This document shows positions 44,557-56,621 of a stretch of DNA of 64,000 bases, one piece after another. This DNA comes from Phlebopus portentosus (lineage: Eukaryota > Basidiomycota > Agaricomycetes > Boletales > Boletinellaceae). Where the stretch lies: the NCBI GenBank assembly GCA_037892935.1, contig JAYXKI010000016.1:620001-684000 (forward strand). Reading direction: 5' to 3'. The notes below the pieces were generated by a model. The model worked only from the letters and a program-made list of their open reading frames with translations. It was not told where the DNA came from and searched no databases. The first letter of the stretch is position 1. The number at the start of each line of letters is the position of its first letter. The position numbers and the translations under genes are program-made.

Positions 44557-46262
44557 ATGTACATATTTCGCATCCCCTTCAGTCCCACAATCCCGTCGCA
44601 CTCGCACGATAGACGTGAGGCTGGCCTGTCGCTGAAAGACTGCATCCGGTCAGGAGTTCTCTCTTCGCTTCCCATAGACTTGAAGTTTATATCATTATTT
44701 GTAGACGATTCACTCCGGCATGGCACGCTGCAGTAATGGGTGCGCCCACTATTGACATACTTACTTTTCCTTCAATATCTGCATACAGGCACAGGAGCGA
44801 TCACGATCATCTTCAACGTATTCCCCTACAGCTCCTCTCGCGGGCTCCAAATAACCGCCCTCTCATTCCTCATATTCAACCTCATCCTCTTCGTCCTCCT
44901 CACGCTTCTCACTCTCGCGCGATACATCCTCTTTCCGGACCTCTTCCGCCCTTCCTTGCTCGTCCACCCGACGCAGAGTCTGTTCCTGGGATGCTTCCCG
45001 ATGGGATTCGCGACGATCCTGATTGGCGCTGTTGATGTTGTGTATGGATATTTTGGATTCGGGGGTGCGGGATTAGTGTGGGCGCTGTGGGCGCTTTGGT
45101 GGGTCGATGTCGCGCTCTCAATCCTTGTGTGTTTTGGGCAGTTGTATTTCATGTGAGTGATCTATCCACATGGACGTTGTGGACTGACCATGTTGGTTAT
45201 AACTGGTATGGATTATGTAGGTTCACCCGCCAAGCGCACTCCCTCTCCCGGATGACGATGATCTGGCTCCTGCCTATCGTAACGCTCATAGTCGTCTCAG
45301 CAGCAGGGGTCGTCATCGCCCAAGCTCTCCTCTCCCTCCCCTCATCGTCACACTCTTTGATGCTCTCTCATGTGTACCTCACCATGGCCGTGTCGACCCT
45401 CCTCGTCACCGTCGGTCTCATGCTCTCCCTTTCCGTCATGGTCATCTACATCCTTCGGTTGATGACATATAAGCTGCCCGAAGGGCTCGGCATATTCTCG
45501 GTGTTCTTGCCTCTTGGTCCGCTCGGGCAGGCGGGGTTTACTTACGTCGTACTCGGCGAGGTCGCGCGTTCTGTCTTTCCTGTGCCTTCCCTCTCCTCGT
45601 CCGGAGATGCTGCTGCTGACAGGATGAACACTGCAAACGTGTTCGCAAACTCGTACGCGGGAGATGCGGCGTACGTCCTGGGGTGGGTCATTGGGTTTGT
45701 GCTGTGGAGCTTTGCGACGTGCTGGGTCATACTCGCTTTCCTATCGCTCGGGGACGTGCTCTTCCTCAGCAGGTTCAGCAACAATAACATGGATCTGAAT
45801 TCAAAACCCAGAACGTCTTTACCGTTCAAGGTGACGTTCTGGGGTATGATTTTCCCAAACGTACGTACTCGTATTCATGCAAGGCAAAGAAACCTAAAGG
45901 CTTGAGGACTCCACTCTGCTGTATTCTTGCGACTCGGCTCAGCTCGAAAAAGTTCAAAGTTTTGACGATTATATTGATGTATTCTTTACTTCTGTGTCTT
46001 ACTCTTATAGGGCGTCTACGCGAACTTGACGATCCACCTCGCGCGCACGACGTCCTCGCAGGTCCTGCGTGTCTGGGGGACGATTTACTCTGTGTTTACG
46101 GTGCTGCTTTGGGTATATGCGCTTGTGCGTACGCTGGCGAGTCTGAGAAATGGGTCAGTGTTTGAGGAGCTTTGTGTTCCCCCGGTCGCGGATTCTGTGC
46201 GTTTGGAAGGGGATGATAAGGAACAAGCGGAGGTGGAGGTGGAGAGAGGGTTTGTGGGTTGA
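44557..46262 (+). CDS. SSU1: Sulfite efflux pump, SSU1 type (TDT transporter family)
   Basis: Plasma-membrane exporter expected to remove sulfite made in sulfur assimilation or cysteine breakdown; the wider TDT family also carries malate and nitrate. Five exons fit in phase: 44557-44648, 44705-44739, 44789-45152, 45221-45860 and 46011-46262, giving 460 residues. Landmarks are FTPAWHAAVMGTGAITIIF, PTQSLFLGCFPMGFAT, FTRQAHSLSRMTMIWLLPI, YKLPEGLGIFSVFLPLGPLG, and FKVTFWGMIFPNGVYANLT. About ten hydrophobic helices fit the family. The last intron is 150 nt, longer than most here. Start codon choice is MYIFRIPFSP, the first ATG of the open first exon; it is 214 bp from the divergent membrane-protein gene. 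A decayed tandem copy follows 360 bp downstream. The family assignment is sound; sulfite as substrate is inferred. Confidence 0.85.
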
Positions 46263-46623
46263 ATTGAACGATTGAGGGGGAAAGCTTGGATGTGTCGGTT
46301 GGGTGATTATATACGAGATGAGCACATAGAAATGCTAAATGTACAAACATGAGAGATGGCTGATTTCAGCAGATTTATACAAGTTTTGCGCGCGCGAGAT
46401 CGTGACCTGCTAGTCCTAGTGCCCTCTGGGATTACCCTCATGGCGACCAACAATTCGGACGACAGACGTCGCTGAGCGCTCAGAGCCGGACACCTGAACT
46501 GAACTGGCTGATAAGATAATCTGACAATATCAAAGTTCAGCCTGCCATGGCTCGATATACGGATACAAATACAAATACCACCGACCTCCTTACTCGAAGC
46601 TTTCCTTACGCCTACCCTCTCAA

Positions 46624-47764
46624 ATGATATCGCGACGTACGTCTTCCGCCTCCCCTTCAATTCCGCCTCTGCGAATCAGCTGCAGGTGCAGCCTAGGACC
46701 CAGGTTGGGGCTGTCGCTGAGAGACTACTACGTTCGGTCAGTTACTACAGTACATTCGCCGGCTTCAAGTTCGTTTTGTTTAACCTTGCTCCAAACGCTT
46801 GTAGGCGGTTCACTCCGGCATGGCATGCTGCTGTGGTAATGGGTACGTACGTACTTGTTATGCCCTCAGTTCTGTAACAATATCCGTATGTATACATACA
46901 GGCACAGGAGGAGCGATCACTGTCCTCTTCAACGTCTTCCCCTACGGCTGACTCTGGCGGGCTCCAGATGACCGCGCTGACGATCCTGATGTGCAACATC
47001 GTCCTCTTCGTGCTCCTATCTATCCTTACGTTCGCGCGATACATCCTGTTCCCGGATTTGGTCCGGCCCTCGTTGCTGCTGCTCCCGACGCAGAGCCTGT
47101 TCTTGGCGTGCTTCCCGATGGGGGTTTGAGACGGTCTTGACTGGGGCTGTTAATGTGTTGTTGTGGATGAATGATGGTTATCTTGGGTTCGCTGCTGCTG
47201 GAGAAGGAGAAGGTGCGGGATTGAAATTCGTGTGGACGATTTGGGAGGCGCTTTGGTGGGTCGGCGTTGCTGCTTCGCTCTTTGTCTGCTTCGGACAGCT
47301 GTATTTCATTTCATGTGAGTCTTGCCGGTCTGAGTTTTTTTTTTAACTTAGGGGAGCTTGCAACTGGTACGATCGCGAGGGGTGTTTGTTGATATTGACA
47401 ATGTATGCAGGTTCACCCGCCAAACGCACTCCCTGTCGCGGGTGACGACGATGTGGCTCCTGCCTATCGTAACCCTGATAGTCCAGGGGTCATCATGGCG
47501 CAGGCTCTCGTCTCTCTTCTGTCCTCCTCCTCCTACTCCTCGTCCTTTACGTCCTCCAGTACCACTGCACTCTCACATGTATACGTCACGCTAGCTGTAT
47601 CGACGGCCCTCGTCAGCATCGGCCTTGCGCTTTCCCTATCCATCGTGGTCATCTACCTCCTCCGGCTGGTGGTGCACAAGCTCCCCGAGCGACAGGGCAT
47701 CTTCTCGGTCTTCTTGCCCCTTGGGCCGCTTCCCCTGGGTACGATTCCTCTGCGAACGGAATGA
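46624..47764 (+). pseudogene. Broken tandem copy of the SSU1-type transporter
   Basis: Second transporter copy downstream of and parallel to the intact gene. Equivalent exon boundaries survive: GLSLRDYYVR then GTCAG, RRFTPAWHAAVVMG then GTACG, and FTRQTHSLSRVTTMWLLP. Lesions: a stop and frame change near 46948, just after the codons for FNVFPYG; one extra G near 47121 just after CFPMG, giving TGA; a small deletion and shift near 47484 in the IVTLIV segment; and truncation after FSVFLPLGPL (47735), so the last three or so helices and the final exon are missing. Downstream DNA shows no match to the lost part. The copy keeps long conserved stretches such as ALTILMCNIVLFVLLS, so decay is fairly recent. 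Confidence 0.85.
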
Positions 47765-48113
47765 ATGAAATGAGACGGGAAAGAGGAACGGGCGGATTGG
47801 ATATGTACGAGGTAAGATCTTAGAAAAGGTAGATATATGAGTTCATTATGTATGTACAGTATACCGTCCAAGCTTTTAGTGTATATAGTGTAACATGATA
47901 CTGAAATCTGTACAGTACAAGGCTGTAGTACTTCAGTATCGTATCATCTACATGGACCTGTGTGAGTCTCTCAAAGCAACCAAGCAAACCTTTTTGAGAA
48001 ACACTTCTATATGAATACATGCGTAAACACAAGAGATAATCAAAACAATGGGGAATGACAGGACGAGGAGAGATCTAAAATAATAATAAAATCCTCAGTT
48101 GCAGACTTTCCAA

Positions 48114-48208
48114 TCTCCAGGACCGGAGTCGAACCGGCGACCCTCAGATTGATATACTTTTATCAACGATTACAGTCTGATGCTCTAAACCAACTGAGCT
48201 ACCTAGAG
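48114..48208 (-). tRNA. tRNA-Tyr (GTA anticodon) with 20-nt intron
   Basis: Cloverleaf on the minus strand. The acceptor stem CTCTAGG pairs with CCTGGAG, followed by discriminator A. The D arm is GCTC/GAGC, and the anticodon stem TCAGA/TCTGA has loop CTGTAAA (anticodon GTA). The T arm is GCCGG/CCGGT around TTCGACT. A 20-nt intron (48169-48150) sits after position 37, as nuclear tRNA-Tyr genes require. Internal boxes TAGCTCAGTTGG (A) and GGTTCGACTCC (B) are intact. A T-rich stretch near 48084-48098 on the transcribed side may end RNA polymerase III transcription. Confidence 0.95.
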
Positions 48209-48731
48209 ATTCTATTCCATAATAATCGAAAATAGATACACAGCAGGGAACAAAGTTGACAGGTAGCTGTGCCATGTAGGCTTGAATGTACACTGTATAT
48301 GTTTGAACATCACTACGCATCAGCGGATAGAAGTGGCAATGTAAGAGAAAAGGAGGAGAGCATCACGAGGGATGTAAATTACAACGATTCCCGCTCGCAC
48401 TGTACATGCAGCATTCCCATATTCAGTGGGTAAGGTTTCTTGATTGTAGTATTCCGCGTGCTCTGCGGCTTGTCTTGAACCGAGCAAACGGTAAATACAC
48501 GAGATGCAAGGTCACTCTCTTGTGCGCTTGGTGAGTGAAACGGCGTTGAAGGGGGGGTCGGGATCCTTTGGCGCATCTGACTTGGATCAGTCTACGAAGC
48601 TTCGAGCAAAATCAGTATATTTCACACATAAACAAATTTGCGTATGTGAGGAACGAACCGCTCACTCCGTAAATCGACCGTCTGCTTGACTTCTTTCGGA
48701 CACGATGGTATTGGCCAAGCTTGTCCAGATA

Positions 48732-49141
48732 TTACGAAGGAGGAAAGAGCTTAGCAGCCTCCTCCCTCGCCCTCCTGCGACTTCCCATCATGAGCTCGAC
48801 GTAGTCTGCTCCGCCCAGTACGTGGCCTCCCTCAGGCCCTTTTGATCTGGCCCCCGGGCCTGCCGCTATAGCGGCTTTACTTTTCAATTTTGTCCGGCGT
48901 TTCGTGGATGGATTCTGGTGTTGCGCTGAGGAAGTACTGGAGGAAATGGGAGGTTTGGGCATAGGCGTGGGCGTGGGCGTAGATGTAGGTTTGGACGTTG
49001 AGGAAGAGGAGGTAGAGGTGGAGGATTTCGTCTTTTTCTGCATGTGTATATATGAAATTCTTGAGAATTAGTAAATATTGTTTGATTGGGCGGTGAGTGA
49101 GAACATACGATTCGTTTGTGTACTTTTGCGCTCCGACCCAT
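48732..49141 (-). CDS. Small basic conserved fungal protein
   Basis: Two exons, 49141-49109 (MGRSAKVHKRI) and 49037-48732, give 112 residues. The middle is Ser/Thr/Pro-rich with repeated PTPTPMP. The conserved end is VLGGADYVELMMGSRRRAREEAAKLFP. I recall similar small proteins, MGRSAK at the start and GGADY near the end, across basidiomycetes, but no defined function. Basic composition suggests a nuclear or nucleolar, perhaps RNA-associated, location. The 71-nt intron is typical. It lies beside the tRNA-Tyr gene on the same strand. Confidence 0.65.
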
Positions 49142-49512
49142 GATTTCTGGTTTATTATGAAAAGCGTCGTAGATGCAGAGCTTCTCCGGGTCTGCAACAG
49201 ACCAAAGTTTTCAGATCAGGCAATGTTCCTCGATCACATGATACTGTTTTTCGTTTATTTTTGAAAAATGGATTTGCGTGTCGTTCAACGTCAACTTACA
49301 GTTACTCCAAGAGTTGATGAGTGCACAGGTAAATCATAGCAAATTGATAATACAGAGCGATGACGGCTCCAGCTTTTGTTACAACGACTATATTGTATGA
49401 TCGCCAGTCCGATGCTCGGTCTTTTCTATTATCGACCTTGATTATACCCTGTCCCAGTCATCATCTTCATGTTCGCCTTCCTAGCCGTCTTCGCGCAGTC
49501 GCCGACGACCCA

Positions 49513-50400
49513 CTAATCCTCACGGCCACTTACATCGTTGTCTTGTTCTTCATCGCTATCTAGTGGTGTTACATTGTCGTCGAATCCTATGAAGCTCAAC
49601 GACTCGACGTGCTTGCCTAACCACCCGAACTCTTCATCTTTGTTGTCCATGCGATCCTTCTCGTCGACCTTGAGTTCTACGATAGGAGCGCCGAGTGTTT
49701 CTCGAGCTTTTACTTTTACGAACTTCACCAGTTCGTGACCTGACATGCCTGAGACGATCAGAGCATCCAATTGCTTGCATAGTGTCGTCTCCCCAGTTCC
49801 GACCGCTGAAACTTGCTCTGTAGATTGTATACCCGACGTATGTTGCGACCCGTGATGATCGTCGATTAGCACCGAGACGAAAGTTTCAGGTGCGAAATGC
49901 ATGGATAGACGCAAGCGCTTCAGATTCGGGCAGTTGGAATAGAAGAGGTACGCGCATGATTCGTCGCATAGGAATGGGCCTAGCTTCACGTTCGCGACAT
50001 TCGTCAGTCGTCTGATTCTCGAATACTCGCCGTTGGGGCGCCGAAACGTTGAAGTATTCCAGAAGTGGATCGGATAGACGCATTTTCCCTACCAACTCTT
50101 TCACGAACTCTGTGCAATCGTCGATAAATTCGAACGCGATTTTCGTCAAAGCAGGAGTAATGAGTGAATGTAATAGTAGTCTTCCTCCAAAACTCCTAGC
50201 GCGAGGTCTTGTAAGTCCAACAGGAACACAGGTTGTGCGTGTGCGTGGAGGATGCTTGGCACTTGCAATTATCGGGTTCTGAAGGCACCCGGCAAGAAGC
50301 TCTTCAAAGATAGACCAGAGGAGGACCACGAGCGTGAGGAAGCTGCAATAGAGAAGGCGTGATGAAGAAGGCGAGGAGGAGCAAGAAGATGAGGGAAAGA
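49513..50400 (-). CDS. F-box/LRR-like protein, incomplete or poorly resolved
   Basis: The C-terminal part (49989-49513) reads like the leucine-rich tail of basidiomycete F-box proteins: SNCPNLKRLRLSMHF, LCKQLDALIVSGMSG, EFGWLGKHVESLSFIGF, then an acidic end. An upstream part in another frame (about 50230-50000) gives LTKIAFEFIDDCTEFVKELV and LSDPLLEYFNVSAP. The junction between them (near 50040) is not resolved: it could be a short intron or a frame break. I see no clear N-terminal F-box. It may be a genuine gene with missed exons or a fragment. F-box proteins of this type are adaptors of SCF ubiquitin ligases and form large, fast-changing families. Confidence 0.4.
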
Positions 50401-51527
50401 CATGGTACGATGATGGTGATATCATGGATATCGAGATGCAGGGCCCAAGCTTCTGAGTCTTTTCAACATGGAAGAATATAAAGAATGAGTAGTTTATTCG
50501 GGGTTGCTCAGACAAAACGATTGAGAGAAACACCGGAATCATTTCAGCTATCTCAGGGAGACTTGCCATGTACCATTTTATGGCCCACCAAAGTGGAACT
50601 TGACGCAGTAGACTGACGAAGAGAAACAACCATTCATTTTTCATTGAAAAGTTATCACACCTTCCCTTTCAGATACTCCAATTACTCGTCCATCTTGCCA
50701 CACTCATATAACAAGGAATCATAATACTTCTATGATATCCCTCGGTACCTGTTCTACGTAATAAAATCTGCCTATATAATTTTGACTTTGATTTCTTCGG
50801 CCAAGCAACTGACTCGAAGTTCGCCCGTGGCGAGAATCGAAGATCAACATGATCCACTCATGATCGACAACCTTGAGCCTTTGCCCGGCGTTAGTGGTCT
50901 TAGCCCTGAGAGAAAGAGGGCACTTTACTCGAGCCAACTCAATCAGCTTGCTATTCTATTGTCCTCAGAACAGATAATCAAAACTCGCGTCGATCCATTC
51001 TAGCATGTATGCTGTGCACCTGGCTAGTACGGCGTGGAGACGTGAATCCTTGGAGGCGCGGCTTTGATTGTCCTCTTGGACAAAACAAAGTCGGACAAAA
51101 GCGCCCCTGGGTCACAACTCTCGATTTTGCCCGGGGTATCCATTCTGGGAAACTGTACGAGGCAAGAATAATTTCCCAATGATGAATGAATGAACGAAAG
51201 CCTTGATTGACTCTGGAAGGCTCACCTTTTCTCCTCATCTTTGGCTAACTTACACGTTCTGGTTATGCTGTGCTCGGATCTGTCACTTAGGAGTGCTTTA
51301 TCTCTCGATCAATAGCGCACTTTCCTTTGACTTTCGCGAAGAAAGACAGTCTGTAGAAAGGCTATTATTCCTCATTTCTCCGAGCGTTGAGAGGTATAAA
51401 GGCCCAAGACTTCTCCATACGCATTCAATTTATTTCCTTCCTCTTCCTTCCTTTCAATCGCTTTCGTCTTCTTCTCCTTTATTTTTCTTCAGAGCCCGAG
51501 TCCAGACCGGACTGCCTATATCTCGTC
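50401..51527. other. Intergenic region and likely promoter of the C2H2 gene
   Basis: No gene seen. The right part holds TATAAAG at 51395 and a long pyrimidine tract (about 51420-51492) ending TTCTTCAG, which may be a 5' leader or the end of a leader intron of the C2H2 factor starting at 51528. Confidence 0.45.
51395..51401 (+). promoter_or_regulatory. TATA-box-like element upstream of the C2H2 gene
   Basis: TATAAAG lies 133 bp before the ATG at 51528 and just upstream of a pyrimidine-rich stretch, an arrangement common in well-expressed fungal genes. It is a weak prediction by itself. Confidence 0.35.
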
Positions 51528-53116
51528 ATGGACAGCGCTGGAACGCTTGGAAACGTAGTCTCACCTCCACTCCGTAGGCCGATCCCGGATTGCTTCAAAG
51601 ACGAGTACGAGCGCTGGTCGCTCGAGGAATCCGGATGGACCGAGTATGGCTGGGATGTCTCTTCCGAGGAGGAGAGTGCTTTTGAGCGAGGAGAAGTTCC
51701 GGCCTCTGCCTGTGTCGACCCGTCTGTCCTTACGTTGTCATCTTCCGCGCCTCAGCAAACTCTCCAGTCCAGGGATCCGCAAGTTGAGCCTTCAAGAGTA
51801 CAGACAAAGACTTCAGCGACTGATCCAGCCGCATTGGGAACTACCTTTTTTGACCTGGACATCGGCACTCTGCCTTCCAACACCGCCTCAACTTGCGCCG
51901 CGGTCTCTTCTGCCAATGGACTGTTCTCTAGTACTTCTGTGGATGTGCCGGGCCCTCCCTCAATTGCCACTCAGACGTCTATGTCCATGGTAGTCGACCC
52001 TCAGGAGTACGTGTTCCTTCCAGGGGAGAATGGGTGGTCTCCTTCGCTCGGCTTTTCGCCTCCGCCACCATCTGGAGATGTCTCTGTAAATATATGCCTA
52101 CCGGGGACCATCCCTACCGTTCAGAGCACATCCACGGCTCCGAGGGCTTTGACGACCCCTATGGGGATGACGGGCGGCAGGAATACGTTGCTTCCGTATT
52201 CGCCTTCTGTGACACCAGCGCTTTCGCCATCCGGAAGCAGCATCTGCTCGTCGGAGGACTTCGACTTGGAATCGGAGCTGGCATCTGCAATGATTTCGCA
52301 CTATCAGTCCAGGAATGCATTGAGCGCTCAGGCTCTTTTCCAGCCTCCTTTTGACGAAAAGAAATCGAACAGCCCGACCATTGATGCTCAGTTCACTGTG
52401 CGACCTCTTTCGGAAGGGTGTTCCTCGCCGTTTCTTTTTTCCGCTCAGTATGGCACGACTCCGATGCCGATGCAGGCGTCAATGCTTGTATCGAAGGCCG
52501 AAAGCCCGGCTCCTGCCCCCTCGATAGCTCCGATGCTGACTCAGGCAAGAGAACTACCAACGCTCTGTGTCCCGGTATTCCTACCCGATACACCACCGGC
52601 AAAGTCGAGAACGAAACCGAACGCGAAATCGAAGTCGGCGCCAGGGCCATCCCGTACTCAACGCTCCGCGCGCGCTGCGCCTTACCACTGCAGAGAATCT
52701 CCTCCGATACAGAAAAATCAGTCTTCTCGTGCTAAGCAGCCGCGGGCTGAGAATTCAGGCTTGACGCAAGGAAAAATGTTCAAATGCCCCGAGTGTGGTT
52801 ATGTACAGACACCGGGTCCAGGCGCGAAACGCTCTTTCAAGCGTCATTTGGAAATACATTATAAGACAGTCGAGTGGAGATGCAGGGGTGTCCCTCGTGC
52901 GTTCTCTTCATATTGATTTTCTTTATTTGCACGACACTGACTATTGCCTTGCTAGAACTTGATGGAACTTACTGCGGAGGCTGCGACAAAGTATTCTCTC
53001 GGAAGGACGCTCTGATACGGCATGTAAAGCACACTGATACCGGTTGCGTTTCGGATTTCGAGCCGTGTGAGGGCTTTTCTGACTTCGACTTCGACTTGAT
53101 GTTCGGCGATGCATAG
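51528..53116 (+). CDS. C2H2-type zinc-finger transcription factor
   Basis: Predicted nuclear regulator of 506 residues from two exons, 51528-52887 and 52956-53116, joined across a 68-nt intron that lies between the two fingers. The first 400 residues are acidic at the start (EYGWDVSSEEES) and then Ser/Pro-rich, which is typical of activation regions. The first finger is FKCPECGYVQTPGPGAKR then SFKRHLEIHY, with extra residues between the Cys and His pairs. The second, YCGGCDKVFSRKDALIRHVK then HTDTGC, looks like the fungal C2HC variant in which a Cys replaces the last His. A basic stretch (KSRTKPNAKSKSAPG) before the fingers could be the nuclear signal. The start chosen is the ATG in CTCGTCATGG; the frame is open further upstream. 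Targets are unknown. Confidence 0.8.
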
Positions 53117-53603
53117 GACTCTAGAGGCGGGCCTCTGTTCACACTCCTTGAATCAATTTTTATCTCGGGTCGACTGCTCACTTAATTCCTTGATGCTTTT
53201 CTTACAAGCATATACAAATCGTTGGCACTTTATTGACGCTATCCCTTCCTTTCTGTACGATTTACGGACAGTTCAGATGTATCGATAAATTCCTGTCTTT
53301 AATACCTCTATGGATTTTCTGATCTCTACTTTACTTTATGATGTCATCGGTTATTCTGCTTATGAGTTTGTCAATGATAATCACATCTATGTACATACGT
53401 GCAGGAGACAATAACACCCAACAGTCATCCGGAACAGGAATTCAAGTCAGACGGAAATGTCCGTAGACTCAGACGCGTCAACGCGTCGCGCACACGTGAT
53501 GACGATTCGTGAGACGCTGGCCAAAGCGCACAACATGTTGTCAGCCTCAGGCCTTTCAAGCTGATGACCAACGAAGTGCGCAGTTGTAGTATCTTCCAGC
53601 CGT
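53117..53603. other. Intergenic region before the NYN gene
   Basis: A 36-codon frame starting at 53457 is the only plausible coding stretch; it could be an upstream exon or upstream open frame of the NYN gene but has no recognisable content. Confidence 0.4.
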
Positions 53604-54975
53604 ATGGCATCAAGGGCCAAACGACGGGTGGGCATCTTCTGGGATGTTGGTGAGAACGACCTTTCTCTGCCCGATGAGCCTCTTTCTCAATTGCCAGCTC
53701 GGCCTCTTCCACGAGTATTCAGAGAATTGTAGCGTCCCGGCGAGGATCCCTGCAAGGATCGTAGCTGCGAGAATAAAGACTGTCATCAGGAACTTCGGTG
53801 AGATCGTCAAATTTAACGTCTACGGAGACTCGCGGTATTCCGGTCTACTCGACAAGCAAGAGGAGTTACGTGAGGCAGGTATGCAGCCCTTATGATACGA
53901 TGATACCTGTAGTATTATCTAAGTATTTGCACATTCTTTAGGTGTCTGTGTCATCGTGACTCCTCATAAGTCGAAACCTCAAGTCGCTGATATGCGAATC
54001 ATCGGTATGCATACACACAAAGACGTTTCGTGTAAATAAAGATTAATCGACGCCAACCCATTGTACAGCTGATATTATAGCGTTTGCTCTCGGAAATACG
54101 ACTCCAGTGACTGTCATCTTGATAAGCAGCGACGGAGACTTTGCCCATGCCGTATCGATCATCCAGGAGAAAGGGCATGCCGTATGGGTCATATCGAACA
54201 CCAAAGCTTCTGCCAAACTCGTTGGCATCGCGGATGGGAGGATGAGCTGGAATTATGATGTCCTCGAACGCGCTTACGAAATACCCAGAAACTCCGAGGC
54301 CCCTCATCTTCCAGATGAAGATATCCAAGTCCTTGAGGATGGCCAGGTCCTGAATCTCTGCAGCAACGTCGATCAAATGGTTACTGGCTTAGAATTCGCC
54401 TATCCTATCTTACCTCGTCAAACAAGCTTGTCTTCATTCTGTGCTAGTGCTGTTATTCGTACTGCACCAGTGCAGACATTTTCTCTTCCTCCGGCGAGAT
54501 TGGTTATTCCGCCTCATATTCACCCTTATCAATAATAACCTCCACTCCCTGTTTGAACACATATGGTAGTTTGCGCAGAGCAGTATCAGCACCAGCACCA
54601 GTACCAGCATCAGCACCATCACGGCCAGCAGCTACAATTCCAAAGCCGGCTCCGGCTCCAGCTCCTGATCCACGGTTACTTTCGCTTGCTCCATCGTCCA
54701 CGCGCGTTACCGCTCCCACCAGGTTTCACTCAAAGTTGGAGTTCGACCCACTCATTACTCTCCTCCGTCAACTGCGTGCAACCGATCCTCAGGGAACGCG
54801 TAAGTTGAGGTATCCTGAAGTCGTCACGATGCTTCGCAGGCGCGATCCATCCATCTTCAGACAAAACAAGAAACCGAGACTATACTTGAAGAAGGCGCTA
54901 AATGCTGGTATATTATTAATGTTTCAGGAAGAGGGCCATGCACCGGTTGTTTCTTTGCATCCAGATTACTATTAG
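53604..54975 (+). CDS. NYN-domain (PIN-like) RNase-type protein with C-terminal helical domain
   Basis: Predicted RNA-processing nuclease of the NYN group (related to MARF1 and limkain). Five exons fit in phase: 53604-53649, 53723-53878, 53942-54004, 54069-54416 and 54476-54975, giving 370 residues. The NYN fold spans about residues 8-165. Acidic residues placed to bind metal are in VGIFWDVENCSVP, VYGDSRYSG, ADMRIIADIIAFAL and ILISSDGDFAHAV, and GHAVWVISN follows. An Ala/Pro-rich linker (SAPAPVPASAP, PKPAPAPAPDP) leads to a C-terminal block, FDPLITLLRQLRAT through RRRDPSIFRQNK to GHAPVVSLHPDYY. This resembles a winged-helix OST-HTH/LOTUS-type module, by recollection only. The gene starts with a very short first exon (15 codons), so an upstream exon is possible. 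Confidence 0.8.
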
Positions 54976-55276
54976 ACATGGCAGAGTTGATCTGCTGGTC
55001 CATGTGTCTTCCGATTTTACCTTGGTTCCTTTCTAGTTATCATTGCTTTCGTATTTGCTTTGGTTTACTTGCTTTCCCAAGACTGTATTGCGTTTTGCTA
55101 CGTTCTGTACTCTTGGATTGGCTTGTTGTGACATTTTGTTTTCGCCTCTGGCTTGCTTTGTGCTTGACTACAGATCTACACATGTACTGTATATATGTGT
55201 GGTTTCGGACCACATCGACAGTGGAAGTGATGAGGACAACAAGCTGCCGTTGAAGTATACACTTTCGATCCTAATC

Positions 55277-56474
55277 TCAACTCGATAAATCTGCGGCCTT
55301 TTTTCTTCGCTTTTCCTCTTTCCGCTCTTTCCTCTTCCGCTTCTCTTCCTTTCTTTGTCGCCTTTCTTCCCTCGTCTCTTTCTTTGCTTTTGACTGTTGC
55401 TCAGCATCCCCTCCTAATCCTTCAACACTAGCATCAACCATGGCATCCTTCTTTCTCTTCTTGCTTCTCCTTTGACCATCATCTCCAAGCACATCAGTAG
55501 ATGCAGACCACCAAGTTTCTTTGTCGACTTTTCCTTTCTCTTCTTTTTCTTCTCGGAAACCTTAACATCGACGTCCTCTCCAGTTTCAATGCTCTTTCGC
55601 TTTTGAATACTCTCGTTCGCGTCGTCCTGAACGTCACTGGTCGACCGCTTTTCTTTGCTCTTTCGTTTCTTCTTTTCTGTTCTCTCCACCTCCCTCCTCT
55701 TCTCTTCCTTCCGACGCTTTCTCCGTAGTTCATTGTCGGCACGCTTTCCGACTTCGGCAGGAAGGCCATCGACAGGAAGTTGGCTCACAGAAGTAGTTCT
55801 ATGTTCCCTTGCGAAACTTTCTTTCGGATCCTTAGGTTTTGATAGACCCTTATCCTCCTCCATAAGATCATAATCTGGACCTAGAACTGGCCCACGAAAG
55901 AACCGAGAATATAAGCTCCTCCTAGCAGCTTCTCGTTTCGCCGTGGCAATGATGTTGATACGGTACTCATTCCTGGATGAAGAAGACGAGGATGCATCGA
56001 CTGCACTCGGTGTTGCTGTCCCCGATGAAGAGACGGGTGTCCCAGCGACCGGTCTTCTGTTCGATAGAATTCCCGTACTAGTACGACTTAGGGTCAGAAG
56101 GGCTGGGGTAGCAGACGAGTCCTGACGAATAAACGATAGCCTAACGTCAAGTAGCGAAACATACAGGACTTGACAATACTCACGGTGTCACTGCTTTCGT
56201 CTTCATCTTTGTGGATTTTGATCTTGATTGCTTTCGTTGCGATTGAATACAAGCTTCCGAGAATTTTCGAATTACATCGTGCGAAGTACCTCATAAGGAG
56301 TATGAGTACTCACTGATCCCAGAAGGGGAATGCATCGTCTCTATCTTTGCCCAAACCTGAAAGTGTCTTCTTCTGCGGGATGGCCAGAGGACGAGTTATT
56401 GCACCTTCTCTCAGACCACAGCCCTTTCCTGACCATCCTTGGGTGACCAGGTATGAATGGCCGTCTAATGGCAT
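55277..56474 (-). CDS. G-patch domain protein, GPATCH4/TMA23-like
   Basis: Likely nucleolar ribosome-biogenesis protein. Exons are 56474-56314, 56253-56184 and 56121 onwards. The start MPLDGHSYLVTQGWSGKGCG opens a G-patch, the glycine-rich motif that activates DEAH helicases. REGAITRPLAIPQKKTLSGL, then GKDRDDAFPFWDH and LYSIATKAIKIKIHKD follow, an order shared with GPATCH4. A Ser/Thr-rich linker leads to EYRINIIATAKREAARRSLY and FFRGPVLGPDYDLM, then a very basic Lys/Glu-rich tail that ends KRRKKAADLSS. Near 55525-55540 the frame changes in an AAAA run; one extra A would read KEKVDKETWWSASTDVLGDD and continue to the tail. The start codon is 147 bp from the divergent gene at 56622. Confidence 0.8.
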
Positions 56475-56621
56475 TCAGGCGAAATGGCCAAAGGATAGGA
56501 GGTGTTTGAGAAGATTTTACGATAGCATTCAAGTTTTCTTCAGACTGGCGATTGCGGCGATCAGTTGATCGGCGCATATCACGTGTGATTCGACTTCACA
56601 TGGTTCAAACACAGCTGACTT